Below are positions 9,125 to 16,332 of a DNA stretch of 37,863 nucleotides, piece by piece. Source of the DNA: CAZKBP01 sp964551015 (lineage in GTDB: Bacteria; Bacteroidota; Bacteroidia; Cytophagales; Microscillaceae); the NCBI GenBank assembly GCA_964551015.1, contig CAZKBP010000047.1, positions 1 to 37,863 on the forward strand, written 5' to 3'. A model generated the notes under the pieces. That model did no database searches, had not been told where the DNA came from, and saw only the letters and a list, made by a program, of their open reading frames with translations. Every line of letters begins with the position of its first letter. The first letter of the stretch is position 1. The translations under genes and the position numbers were made by a program.

Positions 9125-10028
9125 TTTGCAGAGCCTCCTGTTTTAGTGAAAATCTTCTAATGGCAAAATCCTTCAAAACCCGAAGAGCCTCTTCTATTTC
9201 TTCGGGAAATTCCTGACCGTAAATGGCGCGATCTACGTTTTTGAGAGACTTAGCCAGACGTTCGTCAGGCAAAGTTTTGATAATTTCTTTGGAGGTATAA
9301 GTACTGTAGGGTTGGTCTTCTAGGTACTCGAGGTGTTTTTTCCAGAGCGTAATGGCTTTCTCGACCAGTTCCACGGATTGGGTTTGCATAATTCTTTGAG
9401 AAACGCGGGAGAATTCACTCAAAAAAACGGCTTGTCTGGTTTTTAATTGAAAAGAACCGTAAGCTTTGAGTACCCCTTTTCCGAATATTCCCCAGATTAA
9501 CAGGAAAAAAATTAACAAAACCAAAACGAAACTAATCAGGTAAGGATAATCAAAATAGGTAGGAGTGGCTTGAAAATCTGTTTCGGCCTTGGGGTTTTGC
9601 TGTTCGACACGACCCTGAATCATCTCTCTTAAAAAAAGTGAATCCTTATTCGGACGAATGGCCGTACAATCTTGATCCAAGATCAAATAAATCGGCAAAC
9701 TAAAGGTCAACAGAGGGTCTACCTCGAAGGTAGTCAAACGATAGACTACACTGTCCAAACTGCCTTTTTCGTTGGTTTTGGTTTCAAAATAAATGCGCTC
9801 TTGTAGCTCAAAGGGAGCATAATCAAATTTTTCGGCGGGGAAAACCAACTCGAGCTCCGAGGCATGCCGCAGACTCAGAGAATAATGTACGGGCAGACCA
9901 ACGGAAATACTATCTTCTAAAAAATAACCCACGGGCTTGAGGTTGGACCAATTAGGATTAGGCTGTGCCTGGCCCGAGTACTGGACTAGCAGGAAAATAC
10001 AGAGAAAACAAGTCAAATATCTACACAC
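9117..10028 (-). CDS. Bat-cluster membrane protein of unknown function
   Basis: About 303 residues. A signal peptide (YLTCFLCIFLLVQYSGQA) is followed by a beta-rich extracytoplasmic domain of about 140 residues, a strong transmembrane helix near 163-182, and a helical cytoplasmic tail of about 120 residues. It occupies the slot between the DUF58 and BatA genes where Bacteroidota encode a BatD/DUF4381-like protein; I cannot assign it more exactly. I chose the GTG at 10028, which overlaps the end of the DUF58 gene by 8 bp and puts the signal peptide at the N-terminus. An upstream TTG at 10079 would add 17 residues. The stop overlaps the batA start by 8 bp. Confidence 0.75.
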   Translation of the reverse strand: MCRYLTCFLCIFLLVQYSGQAQPNPNWSNLKPVGYFLEDSISVGLPVHYSLSLRHASELELVFPAEKFDYAPFELQERIYFETKTNEKGSLDSVVYRLTTFEVDPLLTFSLPIYLILDQDCTAIRPNKDSLFLREMIQGRVEQQNPKAETDFQATPTYFDYPYLISFVLVLLIFFLLIWGIFGKGVLKAYGSFQLKTRQAVFLSEFSRVSQRIMQTQSVELVEKAITLWKKHLEYLEDQPYSTYTSKEIIKTLPDERLAKSLKNVDRAIYGQEFPEEIEEALRVLKDFAIRRFSLKQEALQND

Positions 10029-10914
10029 CTTTATTTCTACGATTTCTGACTTTAAACAGCTTGATGAGTTTGGGGACAAAATCCTCGTGTGTACGCACGG
10101 GTAGATAGTTTGCCTGAAATTTTTGGCAGAGTTCTTCTAGTCCCTGCTGGTGCTGTCGGAAATTATTTTTCCGCTTCTTCTGAAAGGAACGAGAGGAGGA
10201 ATTTACCCAGTGCGTAGTTTGGGTTTCTTTATCAAAGAGGGGAATAATGCCTAGCTTGGGCACATTGACTTCCAAATCATCTATTAAATGAACTAGAATC
10301 AGATCGTGGCGTTTGGCTAATGCCCGGAGTGCGTCTTCGTAGTTTTCATCAATGAAATCAGAGACAAAAATCACGATACTTCTTCTTTTGATCAGATTCA
10401 GGGCGAAGTGAATCATACCGGTCAGGTCAGTTTTGCGAGAAGAAGGCTGGAGCTTGAAAAGATTGAGCATAATCTCATAAGCTTTTTTCAAACCTTTGTC
10501 GGGTTTGATATATTTTTCTCTTTGGTCGCTAAAACAGATCAGCCCTACTTCGCTGGCTTCTTTCACGGCAGAAAGTGCCAATACACTGCAAATTTCTCGC
10601 CCCACGTCTATTTTTCGGGATTCTTTCTGCCCGATAGTTTGGGAGCTACTCACATCCAACAAAAAGAAAACGGTTTGTTCTTTTTCTTCCTTGAAGACTT
10701 TCACGTAAGTATCTTCCCCCTTGGCACTCACGTGCCAGTCAATCCGGCGCACATCATCTCCATACTGGTAAGCCCGTACGTCGTCAAACTCCAGACCTGA
10801 GCCTTTGAAAATAGAGTCAAAACTACCTTTAAGCTGAGAATTGACTGCTTTTCGGATGCGAATCTCGTAGTTACGGATTTTAGAGAGAATACTTTTGAGT
10901 TCTTCCGGTTGCAA
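10021..10914 (-). CDS. DUF58-domain protein of the MoxR/Bat cluster
   Basis: A 297-residue soluble protein. The DUF58 hallmark DDVRRIDWHVSA is near residues 53-64, followed by a degenerate VWA-like domain with DVSSSQT (a D-x-S-x-S metal site) and FVSDFID. These proteins usually work with a MoxR-type AAA+ ATPase, which normally lies just upstream; here the upstream neighbour is a secreted protease, so the ATPase must be elsewhere. The start codon appears to be TTG at 10914 (TTGCAACCGGAA): no ATG or GTG is near, and the family homology begins within a few residues. This is the first gene of a three-gene overlapping operon. Confidence 0.85.
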   Translation of the reverse strand: MQPEELKSILSKIRNYEIRIRKAVNSQLKGSFDSIFKGSGLEFDDVRAYQYGDDVRRIDWHVSAKGEDTYVKVFKEEKEQTVFFLLDVSSSQTIGQKESRKIDVGREICSVLALSAVKEASEVGLICFSDQREKYIKPDKGLKKAYEIMLNLFKLQPSSRKTDLTGMIHFALNLIKRRSIVIFVSDFIDENYEDALRALAKRHDLILVHLIDDLEVNVPKLGIIPLFDKETQTTHWVNSSSRSFQKKRKNNFRQHQQGLEELCQKFQANYLPVRTHEDFVPKLIKLFKVRNRRNKGV

Positions 10915-11021
10915 AATGTTCGTTGATTAATTACTTGATATGCTAATATGCAAATAATTGTTGAATTTTATATTTCAAATAACAATTAAACCATATTGCT
11001 ATAAAACAATGAGATGCCTCT

Positions 11022-12701
11022 TCAGAGCTTCACTATCTTCATAGAGTTTGTTTTACCCAAGGCTTTCAGCTTGACAATGTAGGTGCCAGCTTGGAGATGA
11101 TGGAACTTAGGCAGGGTGTATTTGCTTGAGGCCTCCACGATACTCTCTCTGCTGAGTAATTTTCCTGAGGGATTATAAATTTCTACTTCTATATTTTGGC
11201 CGCTGTATTCTTCGCTCAGGAAGATTTGCAAGGGTTGATTTTCGGGGAGAGGATTTGGATAAATCTGAAAACCGCTTTTAGATTTCTCCTTACGCTTATT
11301 AGCAATTTCGTGTGCACGTATAAAATTCACTATCCCATAACCGACCAAGGTGTCAGGTTTCTTGGCTTGGTCGCCAGAAGCTCTGATGATCTCGATTACT
11401 TCCATATTGCTTAGTTCGGGATGGGCTTTCCAGAAGGAAGCCACTAGACCTGCCACCAAAGGGCTAGAAAAAGAAGTGCCATTGGTGGTAGACAGGCGAT
11501 TATTGGGGCTTCCTACCACGGTTCCGGCTCCCTGCGCACAGACATCTGGCTTGATTCGTCCGTCCACGGTTGGCCCTTTCGAGCTGAAGTATATATAACG
11601 CCCGTCTGGAGCCACGGCACCAATCGTGAGTACAGAGTCAGCATCTGCGGGTGCGGAAATATATCGCCAGGGGTCGCCACCTTCATTTCCAGCACTCGTC
11701 ACCACCAGCATCCCCGTAGATGCGGCCCAGTCCGCGGCTTTGGTAATAATTGCAGTTTTTCCGTCAAGATCTTGATAACTGTAATCCATCCCATAATTGT
11801 CAAAAGTATTATAGCCAAGGGAAGAGTTAATCACATCTACTCCGGCACTATCGGCTTTTTCTGCGGCAATCAGCCAATTTGCTTCTTCTACTCGGTACTC
11901 CGAAGAGGCGTCTTCGGTACGAAACAGAAAAAAGCTTGCCTCAGGAGCGGTGCCAATGATGCTTCCTTTCTCGTAGGCCGCGATGGTAGAAAGCACACCA
12001 AATCCGTGTCCTCCTTGATCAAACACCTCTGGGTCATTCTCTACAAAATCATAAGTGCCCAAGAGGCGATTATCTTCAAAGATGTGCTTAAAATAAGTAA
12101 CCTGATCTGCGTTTCGGAAGCCAGAATCAAAGACGGCTATAATCATGCCTTGCCCCCGATAACCTTGGCGATGCATTTCATCAGCCCCAATCATCTTCAT
12201 TTGATTAAAAGAAGGCCCATAGTCTTTTTCTTCTATTTCAAGAGGTTTGCTTTCAGGATTGGGGGATGTACTGTGCAGTAAGATTTCTCCTCCAAAACTC
12301 CCCTCTCTGAGGCGTGGTTTTTTATCAGATAAAAGTGTAGATTCAGGGATGACAAAATCGCTTGCTTCCAGTTTGGCCAGCGTTGCGTCATCTGTTTCTA
12401 CGACCAAGGCGTTCATCCATTTAGAAGCATACCAAACTTTGATGCCCAACTCACTCACGCGCTGGATGTAGCTAGAGTCTACGGGTAAATCACTGGTTTT
12501 GAAGGGAATGCCTTGTTTTTTGCGTCTTTCAATGGCACGGGGGGATAGAAAAGCCTCAGGATGGTCAAGTGTGTAAGGAGTGTTTGCCTTATCTTTTAAA
12601 TAAATTAAATAGCGATTATTTTTTTGTGCCTGAACGGCAGAGGAGATCAAAAATAGCAAAATGATTCCCAACGTGGGGATTCCTTTATTGAATTTTACCA
12701 T
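11022..12701 (-). CDS. Secreted S8 subtilase with type IX sorting domain
   Basis: A 559-residue exported serine protease. Signal peptide 1-25 (cleavage after VQA), then a propeptide-like region to about 170 with 'SPRAIERRKKQGI', common in Bacteroidota subtilases. The S8 catalytic domain has Asp192 (AVFDSGF), His232 (GGHGFGV), the oxyanion Asn in SAGNEGGD, and Ser410 (NGTSFSSP). From about 475 there is a type A C-terminal sorting domain (IYPNP...ag.YivKl...KivKL), which directs secretion through the type IX system. All catalytic residues are present. Its start lies inside the end of the upstream lipoprotein gene (17-bp overlap), so the two are co-translated. Confidence 0.95.
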   Translation of the reverse strand: MVKFNKGIPTLGIILLFLISSAVQAQKNNRYLIYLKDKANTPYTLDHPEAFLSPRAIERRKKQGIPFKTSDLPVDSSYIQRVSELGIKVWYASKWMNALVVETDDATLAKLEASDFVIPESTLLSDKKPRLREGSFGGEILLHSTSPNPESKPLEIEEKDYGPSFNQMKMIGADEMHRQGYRGQGMIIAVFDSGFRNADQVTYFKHIFEDNRLLGTYDFVENDPEVFDQGGHGFGVLSTIAAYEKGSIIGTAPEASFFLFRTEDASSEYRVEEANWLIAAEKADSAGVDVINSSLGYNTFDNYGMDYSYQDLDGKTAIITKAADWAASTGMLVVTSAGNEGGDPWRYISAPADADSVLTIGAVAPDGRYIYFSSKGPTVDGRIKPDVCAQGAGTVVGSPNNRLSTTNGTSFSSPLVAGLVASFWKAHPELSNMEVIEIIRASGDQAKKPDTLVGYGIVNFIRAHEIANKRKEKSKSGFQIYPNPLPENQPLQIFLSEEYSGQNIEVEIYNPSGKLLSRESIVEASSKYTLPKFHHLQAGTYIVKLKALGKTNSMKIVKL

Positions 12702-13452
12702 AAGAAATGATTTTTTGGGTATAGGTATTTCCAGACTCTACACAGCCCGCTTCGGGTAGAGGGGGGAGTGCTAAGCCTAAGCTGTCTTCACAAAAAGCAT
12801 TTACCAAGTCAATACAGGCCGTGTTTACGTCAAATCGCAACTGCCAATCTGCTTGATAAATCAGCCCGACTCCCTGGGCGTAGACCTCATCCCGACGATC
12901 CAAATCTACCAGACTGCAGGCATTACTTTGAAAAACTCTCAGCGTATTGGAGAAGTTTATTGTATCAATGGCAAAAGAAGTACCAACATTGGCCATACGG
13001 TATTCTTCTCTACTGAGTGCATTGAAGTTGTTGCCATTCCAGGTTTTGCCTTCTTCGGTGGGAAAAACGAGTTTCACAAACGTGATGTTATTCTCCGTCT
13101 TGAGTGCCTGAGCGGCTGTAATCTTAGTAGACCAGATGGAATCTGTTTGCCAGGGCTGATTAATGTTATCTCGGCGAGACCTTCTTAGTCGATAAGCAGT
13201 ATCTCCTTGTATGTCTACAAAAGATTCTAATACTTCCTCTCTGAGTAAATACTGGGTTACTTGTGGGGCTTCGGTTAAGGAATAGAAGACTTCTTCTACT
13301 TCGTAATCTATAAATTGACCCGTTACGAGAGGATAATATTGGAAACCGAGCAATGCGGGCTGAGGGTCGAGAGGAGCCGTGTCACAGGTAGTGAGTAAGC
13401 CGATTAATCCCCAATTCAGCCACAAAAATATCCTCGAGTTAAGTTTTCTCAT
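12685..13452 (-). CDS. Putative lipoprotein co-translated with the subtilase
   Basis: A 255-residue protein I do not recognise. The N-terminus is a lipoprotein signal: a basic start, a hydrophobic core, and a lipobox-like LLTTC with Cys near residue 23. The mature part is beta-rich, including TGQFIDYEVEEVFYSL and a repeated 'eevyaqGvGLIY' type strand seen in Bacteroidota lipoproteins of the periplasmic face. I chose the ATG at 13452; the in-frame extension to 13512 is only the translation of an intergenic repeat and lacks a signal. Its 3' end overlaps the subtilase start by 17 bp, which suggests a linked role such as a chaperone or surface partner, but that is inference. Confidence 0.72.
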   Translation of the reverse strand: MRKLNSRIFLWLNWGLIGLLTTCDTAPLDPQPALLGFQYYPLVTGQFIDYEVEEVFYSLTEAPQVTQYLLREEVLESFVDIQGDTAYRLRRSRRDNINQPWQTDSIWSTKITAAQALKTENNITFVKLVFPTEEGKTWNGNNFNALSREEYRMANVGTSFAIDTINFSNTLRVFQSNACSLVDLDRRDEVYAQGVGLIYQADWQLRFDVNTACIDLVNAFCEDSLGLALPPLPEAGCVESGNTYTQKIISYGKIQ

Positions 13453-13456
13453 AGAA

Positions 13457-13560
13457 AGTTGCAGGTTACAGGTTACAAGCTGCAGTTGGGTTCGTGCTTC
13501 TCTGATGAGCATTTTTATTAAAATTTCCTAGCTAGGAACTCGCAACCCACAGCTTGTAAC
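13457..13560. repeat. Intergenic inverted word repeats
   Basis: AGTTGCAGGTTACAGGTTACAAGCTGCAG at 13457-13485 is made of tandem 'GCAGGTTACA' words. GTTACAAGCTG (13472-13482) has a perfect 11-bp inverted partner CAGCTTGTAAC at 13550-13560. The unit sits in the spacer between the mnmA stop and the lipoprotein start. Confidence 0.6.
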
Positions 13561-13600
13561 TGATTTTTCAAACGATCATTTCTTAGAAAAGATGTGCGAT

Positions 13601-14707
13601 TTATTGTTGAAAACTGCTTTGTATCCAACCTCCACCGATTACATCCTCATTTTCATAAAAGACAGCCGCCTGCCCCGGTGCAATTGCGGATACTCCTTCG
13701 TGGAAGTAAACGCTCATTTCGTCCACACCCGTTTGCTCAATCCGGGCGGGGGTTCCCTCATCATTGTAGCGAACCTTGGTGATGGTTTCTTTAGACTGGC
13801 CGAGCAAGTTGGGATATTTTTGCATATTCAACTGGTTTACCGTCATGCCGTCTTTGGAAAGATGTGATTTCGTACCTAATACCACGCGGTTATTTTTCTT
13901 ATCGATGGCTGTCACGTAAACGGGATAACCCAAGGCGATACCCAGTCCCTTGCGTTGACCGATGGTATAAAAAGGATAGCCCTCGTGCTGACCCACCACG
14001 GTTCCGTCTTCTAGCACGAAATCTCCTCCGGCTACTTCTGCTTCTAGACCTTCTACACGTCTTTTTAGAAAGCCCCGGTAGTCATTATCAGGTACAAAAC
14101 ATATCTCGTAAGATTCGGATTTTTTCACGAGGTCTACAAAGCCTCTTTCCATGGCCATTTCTCGGATTTGTGGCTTGTGTAATTGCCCCAGGGGTAGCAT
14201 GGTACGGCTCAGGCTCTCCTGAGAAACCCCCCAGAGTGCATAAGACTGATCCTTGTAAGTATCAATTCCTTTGGAGATCACATATCTTCCCTCCTCTTGG
14301 CGCACATTGGCGTAGTGTCCCGTTACGATGTATTCACAGTCGAGTTTATCGGCTCTACGGAGCAAAGCATCCCATTTGATATGCGTATTGCAGAGCACAC
14401 AAGGATTGGGAGTACGCCCACTGAGATACTCATCGGTAAAGTGATTAATCACGTAATCTCCAAACTCTTCACGGATATCCAGAATAAAATGAGGGAAGCC
14501 TAACTGCACGGCAATATTACGAGCGTCGTTGATAGAGTCTAGGCTACAACAGCCCGTTTCTTTCCCACTTCCTCCCGAAGAAGCATAGTCCCAGGTCTTC
14601 ATGGTCATGCCTACTATCTCGTATCCTTGTTCGTGGAGCATGACGGCGGCTAAGGAGCTGTCTATACCGCCACTCATGGCTACCAATACTCTTCCTCTTT
14701 TGCTCAT
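13601..14707 (-). CDS. mnmA: tRNA-specific 2-thiouridylase MnmA
   Basis: A 368-residue ATP-dependent enzyme that puts sulfur at position 2 of wobble uridine-34 in tRNAs for Lys, Glu and Gln. The PP-loop SGGIDSS is at residues 12-18. The two catalytic cysteines are Cys103 in NPCVLCN and Cys203 in EICFVPDN. The tRNA-binding VTGHYA segment and the C-terminal barrel (HFxxGVSAIAPGQAAVFYE...GGGWI) are present. Full length for the family. It acts in the cytoplasm with a sulfur relay that is not encoded nearby. ATG start at 14707. Confidence 0.97.
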   Translation of the reverse strand: MSKRGRVLVAMSGGIDSSLAAVMLHEQGYEIVGMTMKTWDYASSGGSGKETGCCSLDSINDARNIAVQLGFPHFILDIREEFGDYVINHFTDEYLSGRTPNPCVLCNTHIKWDALLRRADKLDCEYIVTGHYANVRQEEGRYVISKGIDTYKDQSYALWGVSQESLSRTMLPLGQLHKPQIREMAMERGFVDLVKKSESYEICFVPDNDYRGFLKRRVEGLEAEVAGGDFVLEDGTVVGQHEGYPFYTIGQRKGLGIALGYPVYVTAIDKKNNRVVLGTKSHLSKDGMTVNQLNMQKYPNLLGQSKETITKVRYNDEGTPARIEQTGVDEMSVYFHEGVSAIAPGQAAVFYENEDVIGGGWIQSSFQQ

Positions 14708-14768
14708 TTTTTTAATTATTAAATCACTCGATTATAAGCCACTTAAAAATAGAGCAGGGCATTCTTAG

Positions 14769-14975
14769 TTAGATTCCATCAGACCGATTTTCTTGGTAAA
14801 GCTTCCAAGCCATCTCGAAATCTAAATCTTGCGATTGCATCATTTCGGCCACTTGAATAGCCTTGGCTAAAGTCGCGAGTTTGGCCTCACTGTCTTTGGC
14901 TTTGATTTCTTGAGAAGCTCCTGTGGAAGGATTCAAGATCTGCTTTACAATTTGATGTATGCTTGCCTCATCCAT
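14769..14975 (-). CDS. Small helical protein next to gldC, unknown
   Basis: A 68-residue protein I do not recognise. It is acidic and predicted helical, with a Gln/Lys/Ala-rich middle (KLATLAKAIQVAEMM) and the end LYQENRSDGI. There is no signal peptide, Cys or membrane segment. It lies 48 bp downstream of gldC and 61 bp upstream of mnmA on the same strand. The compact length, ATG start and coding-like composition favour a real gene. Confidence 0.6.
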   Translation of the reverse strand: MDEASIHQIVKQILNPSTGASQEIKAKDSEAKLATLAKAIQVAEMMQSQDLDFEMAWKLYQENRSDGI

Positions 14976-15023
14976 TTTTAAGCTATTCTAAAACAGGCCA
15001 ATGCGTGATTTTGTTCCTTTAAT

Positions 15024-15371
15024 TTACTCCTTTCCCCCTTGCTTTAATTCTTCTTCTAAACGCTTACCTAAGCTTTCGCAAAGGTTATCAATTTCCATCG
15101 CCATCACCTCGTCAGAGGTAGCCTTGCGAATGGTATCGGCCATACCAGAAATAGTCTCAATGACGAATTGTTTCATTTCGTGGACTTCCATGTCTTTGTT
15201 CCAAAGGTCAATCTTGAGAGTACCTCGCTCCTGCATATCCCAGATGGCGAGGCTCAACGCCTTGGCTTCACTCTTACCGCCAGTGGGGCTATCATTGGCT
15301 TCCCAGTTAATTTTCTCAGGAACATTTTGATTGTCTAAATTAACCTCTATATTGATGTGAGACTTTTTCAT
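15024..15371 (-). CDS. gldC: Gliding motility protein GldC
   Basis: A 115-residue cytoplasmic protein. The sequence follows the GldC family closely: IEVNLDNQNVPEKINWEAND, then KALSLAIWDMQERGTLKIDLW, 'KDMEVHEMKQFVIETI', and 'SDEVMAMEIDNLCESLGKRL'. GldC was found in Flavobacterium johnsoniae beside gldB; its biochemical role is unclear, and many non-gliding Bacteroidota keep it. No gldB is next to it here; its neighbours are a 68-residue unknown and mnmA downstream, and a divergent SDR upstream. ATG start at 15371. Confidence 0.88.
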   Translation of the reverse strand: MKKSHINIEVNLDNQNVPEKINWEANDSPTGGKSEAKALSLAIWDMQERGTLKIDLWNKDMEVHEMKQFVIETISGMADTIRKATSDEVMAMEIDNLCESLGKRLEEELKQGGKE

Positions 15372-15393
15372 AATCTTTTGGATGTTTGAACCG

Positions 15394-15401
15394 CAAAACT
15401 A
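15394..15401 (-). promoter_or_regulatory. Candidate -7 promoter box for gldC
   Basis: The minus strand reads TAGTTTTG, an exact TAnnTTTG match, 23-30 bp upstream of the gldC ATG. A weak -33 TTTTTCG-like sequence lies about 18-19 bp further upstream. The expected leader would be about 15 nt. Confidence 0.42.
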
Positions 15402-15460
15402 CGATGAAATGATGAATATCCGAAAAAGGGCACTTGTATCCACTTTCCGTTGATAATCAT

Positions 15461-16198
15461 ATGAGGCTCCATCAAAATAAAATTCTAATTACAGGTGGCT
15501 CCGCTGGTATTGGCTTGGCGATGGCTAAAAAATTCCTATCTCTTCAAAATCAAGTATTGATTATTGGTCGAGATGAACAAAAACTTCAACAGGCTCAGGC
15601 AGCGTTTCCCCAATTGATTCCTTATGTATGCGATGTAAGTGATGAAAATCAAGTAGAAAGCCTCGTGAAATTAATCCAAATCAAACACCCTGACCTGAAT
15701 GTACTGGTCAATAATGCCGGCATTCAATTCCGCTACACTTTTTTGGAAGATGCCAAAGCCTTATCCAAAGTCGAGCAAGAAATGCAAATCAATCTGCTGG
15801 CTCCGATTCGCTTGATCGTTCGTCTGTTACCAATTTTAGTCAAGCAACCCGAGGCGGCAATCGTCAATGTATCTTCTGGGCTAGCCTTGGCTCCCAAGGG
15901 CAATGCGCCTATTTATTGTAGCAGTAAGGCAGGCTTGCATTCCTTTTCCAAGGGTTTGCGCTACCAACTGGAAAATACTCCAATTAAAGTATTTGAACTC
16001 CTCCCCCCGATGGTAGACACAGCGATGACCCTGGGTAGAGGCAAAAAGAAAATGTCACCTGAGCAATTGGTAGAAGGCTTTATCCGTGATTTCCGAAAAG
16101 ATCGCTATGAAACCTACGCAGGGCCAGTCAAGCTCCTGCGAGCGATGTTGCGTTTGGCTCCCAACTTCGCCTACAATGTCATCAAGAAAAGAAACTAA
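15461..16198 (+). CDS. Short-chain dehydrogenase/reductase, DltE-like
   Basis: A 245-residue NAD(P)-dependent oxidoreductase of the classical SDR fold. The nucleotide-binding motif TGGSAGIG is near residues 11-18, NNAG is near 87-90, and the active site has a Ser in NVSSGLA and IYCSSK (Tyr-x-x-x-Lys). The whole looks like the DltE-like branch (COG3967). Substrate unknown. I chose the ATG at 15461; an upstream TTG at 15434 would add nine residues. It is divergent from gldC and shares an 89-bp intergenic region with it. Confidence 0.88.
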   Translation: MRLHQNKILITGGSAGIGLAMAKKFLSLQNQVLIIGRDEQKLQQAQAAFPQLIPYVCDVSDENQVESLVKLIQIKHPDLNVLVNNAGIQFRYTFLEDAKALSKVEQEMQINLLAPIRLIVRLLPILVKQPEAAIVNVSSGLALAPKGNAPIYCSSKAGLHSFSKGLRYQLENTPIKVFELLPPMVDTAMTLGRGKKKMSPEQLVEGFIRDFRKDRYETYAGPVKLLRAMLRLAPNFAYNVIKKRN

Positions 16199-16240
16199 AT
16201 AAATTGTAACCCTACACGAGGGAATGAAGTTTTTTATAAA

Positions 16241-16310
16241 AGTTACAAATTACAGATGGCAAATCAAGCATTTGTAATTAGTAATTAGCAATTTGTAATT
16301 CATCATTGAA
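16241..16310. repeat. 21-bp-spaced intergenic word repeats
   Basis: The spacer holds ATTTGTAATT at 16270-16279 and again at 16291-16300, exactly 21 bp apart, plus the inverted word AGTTACAAATTACAGAT upstream (from 16241). It belongs to the same family of 'word' repeats seen elsewhere in this window, just before the phosphoglucomutase start. Confidence 0.55.
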
Positions 16311-16332
16311 AATCACTTAACCATCCTTAATT

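Noticed and set aside
12247..12471. Several plus-strand ORFs inside the subtilase, MnmA and transketolase genes
   Set aside because: They are antisense shadows of well-supported genes and have no domain or start context of their own.
12685..13512. Extended lipoprotein start at 13512
   Set aside because: The extra 20 residues translate the intergenic word repeat, and the signal peptide would be internal. The ATG at 13452 is better.
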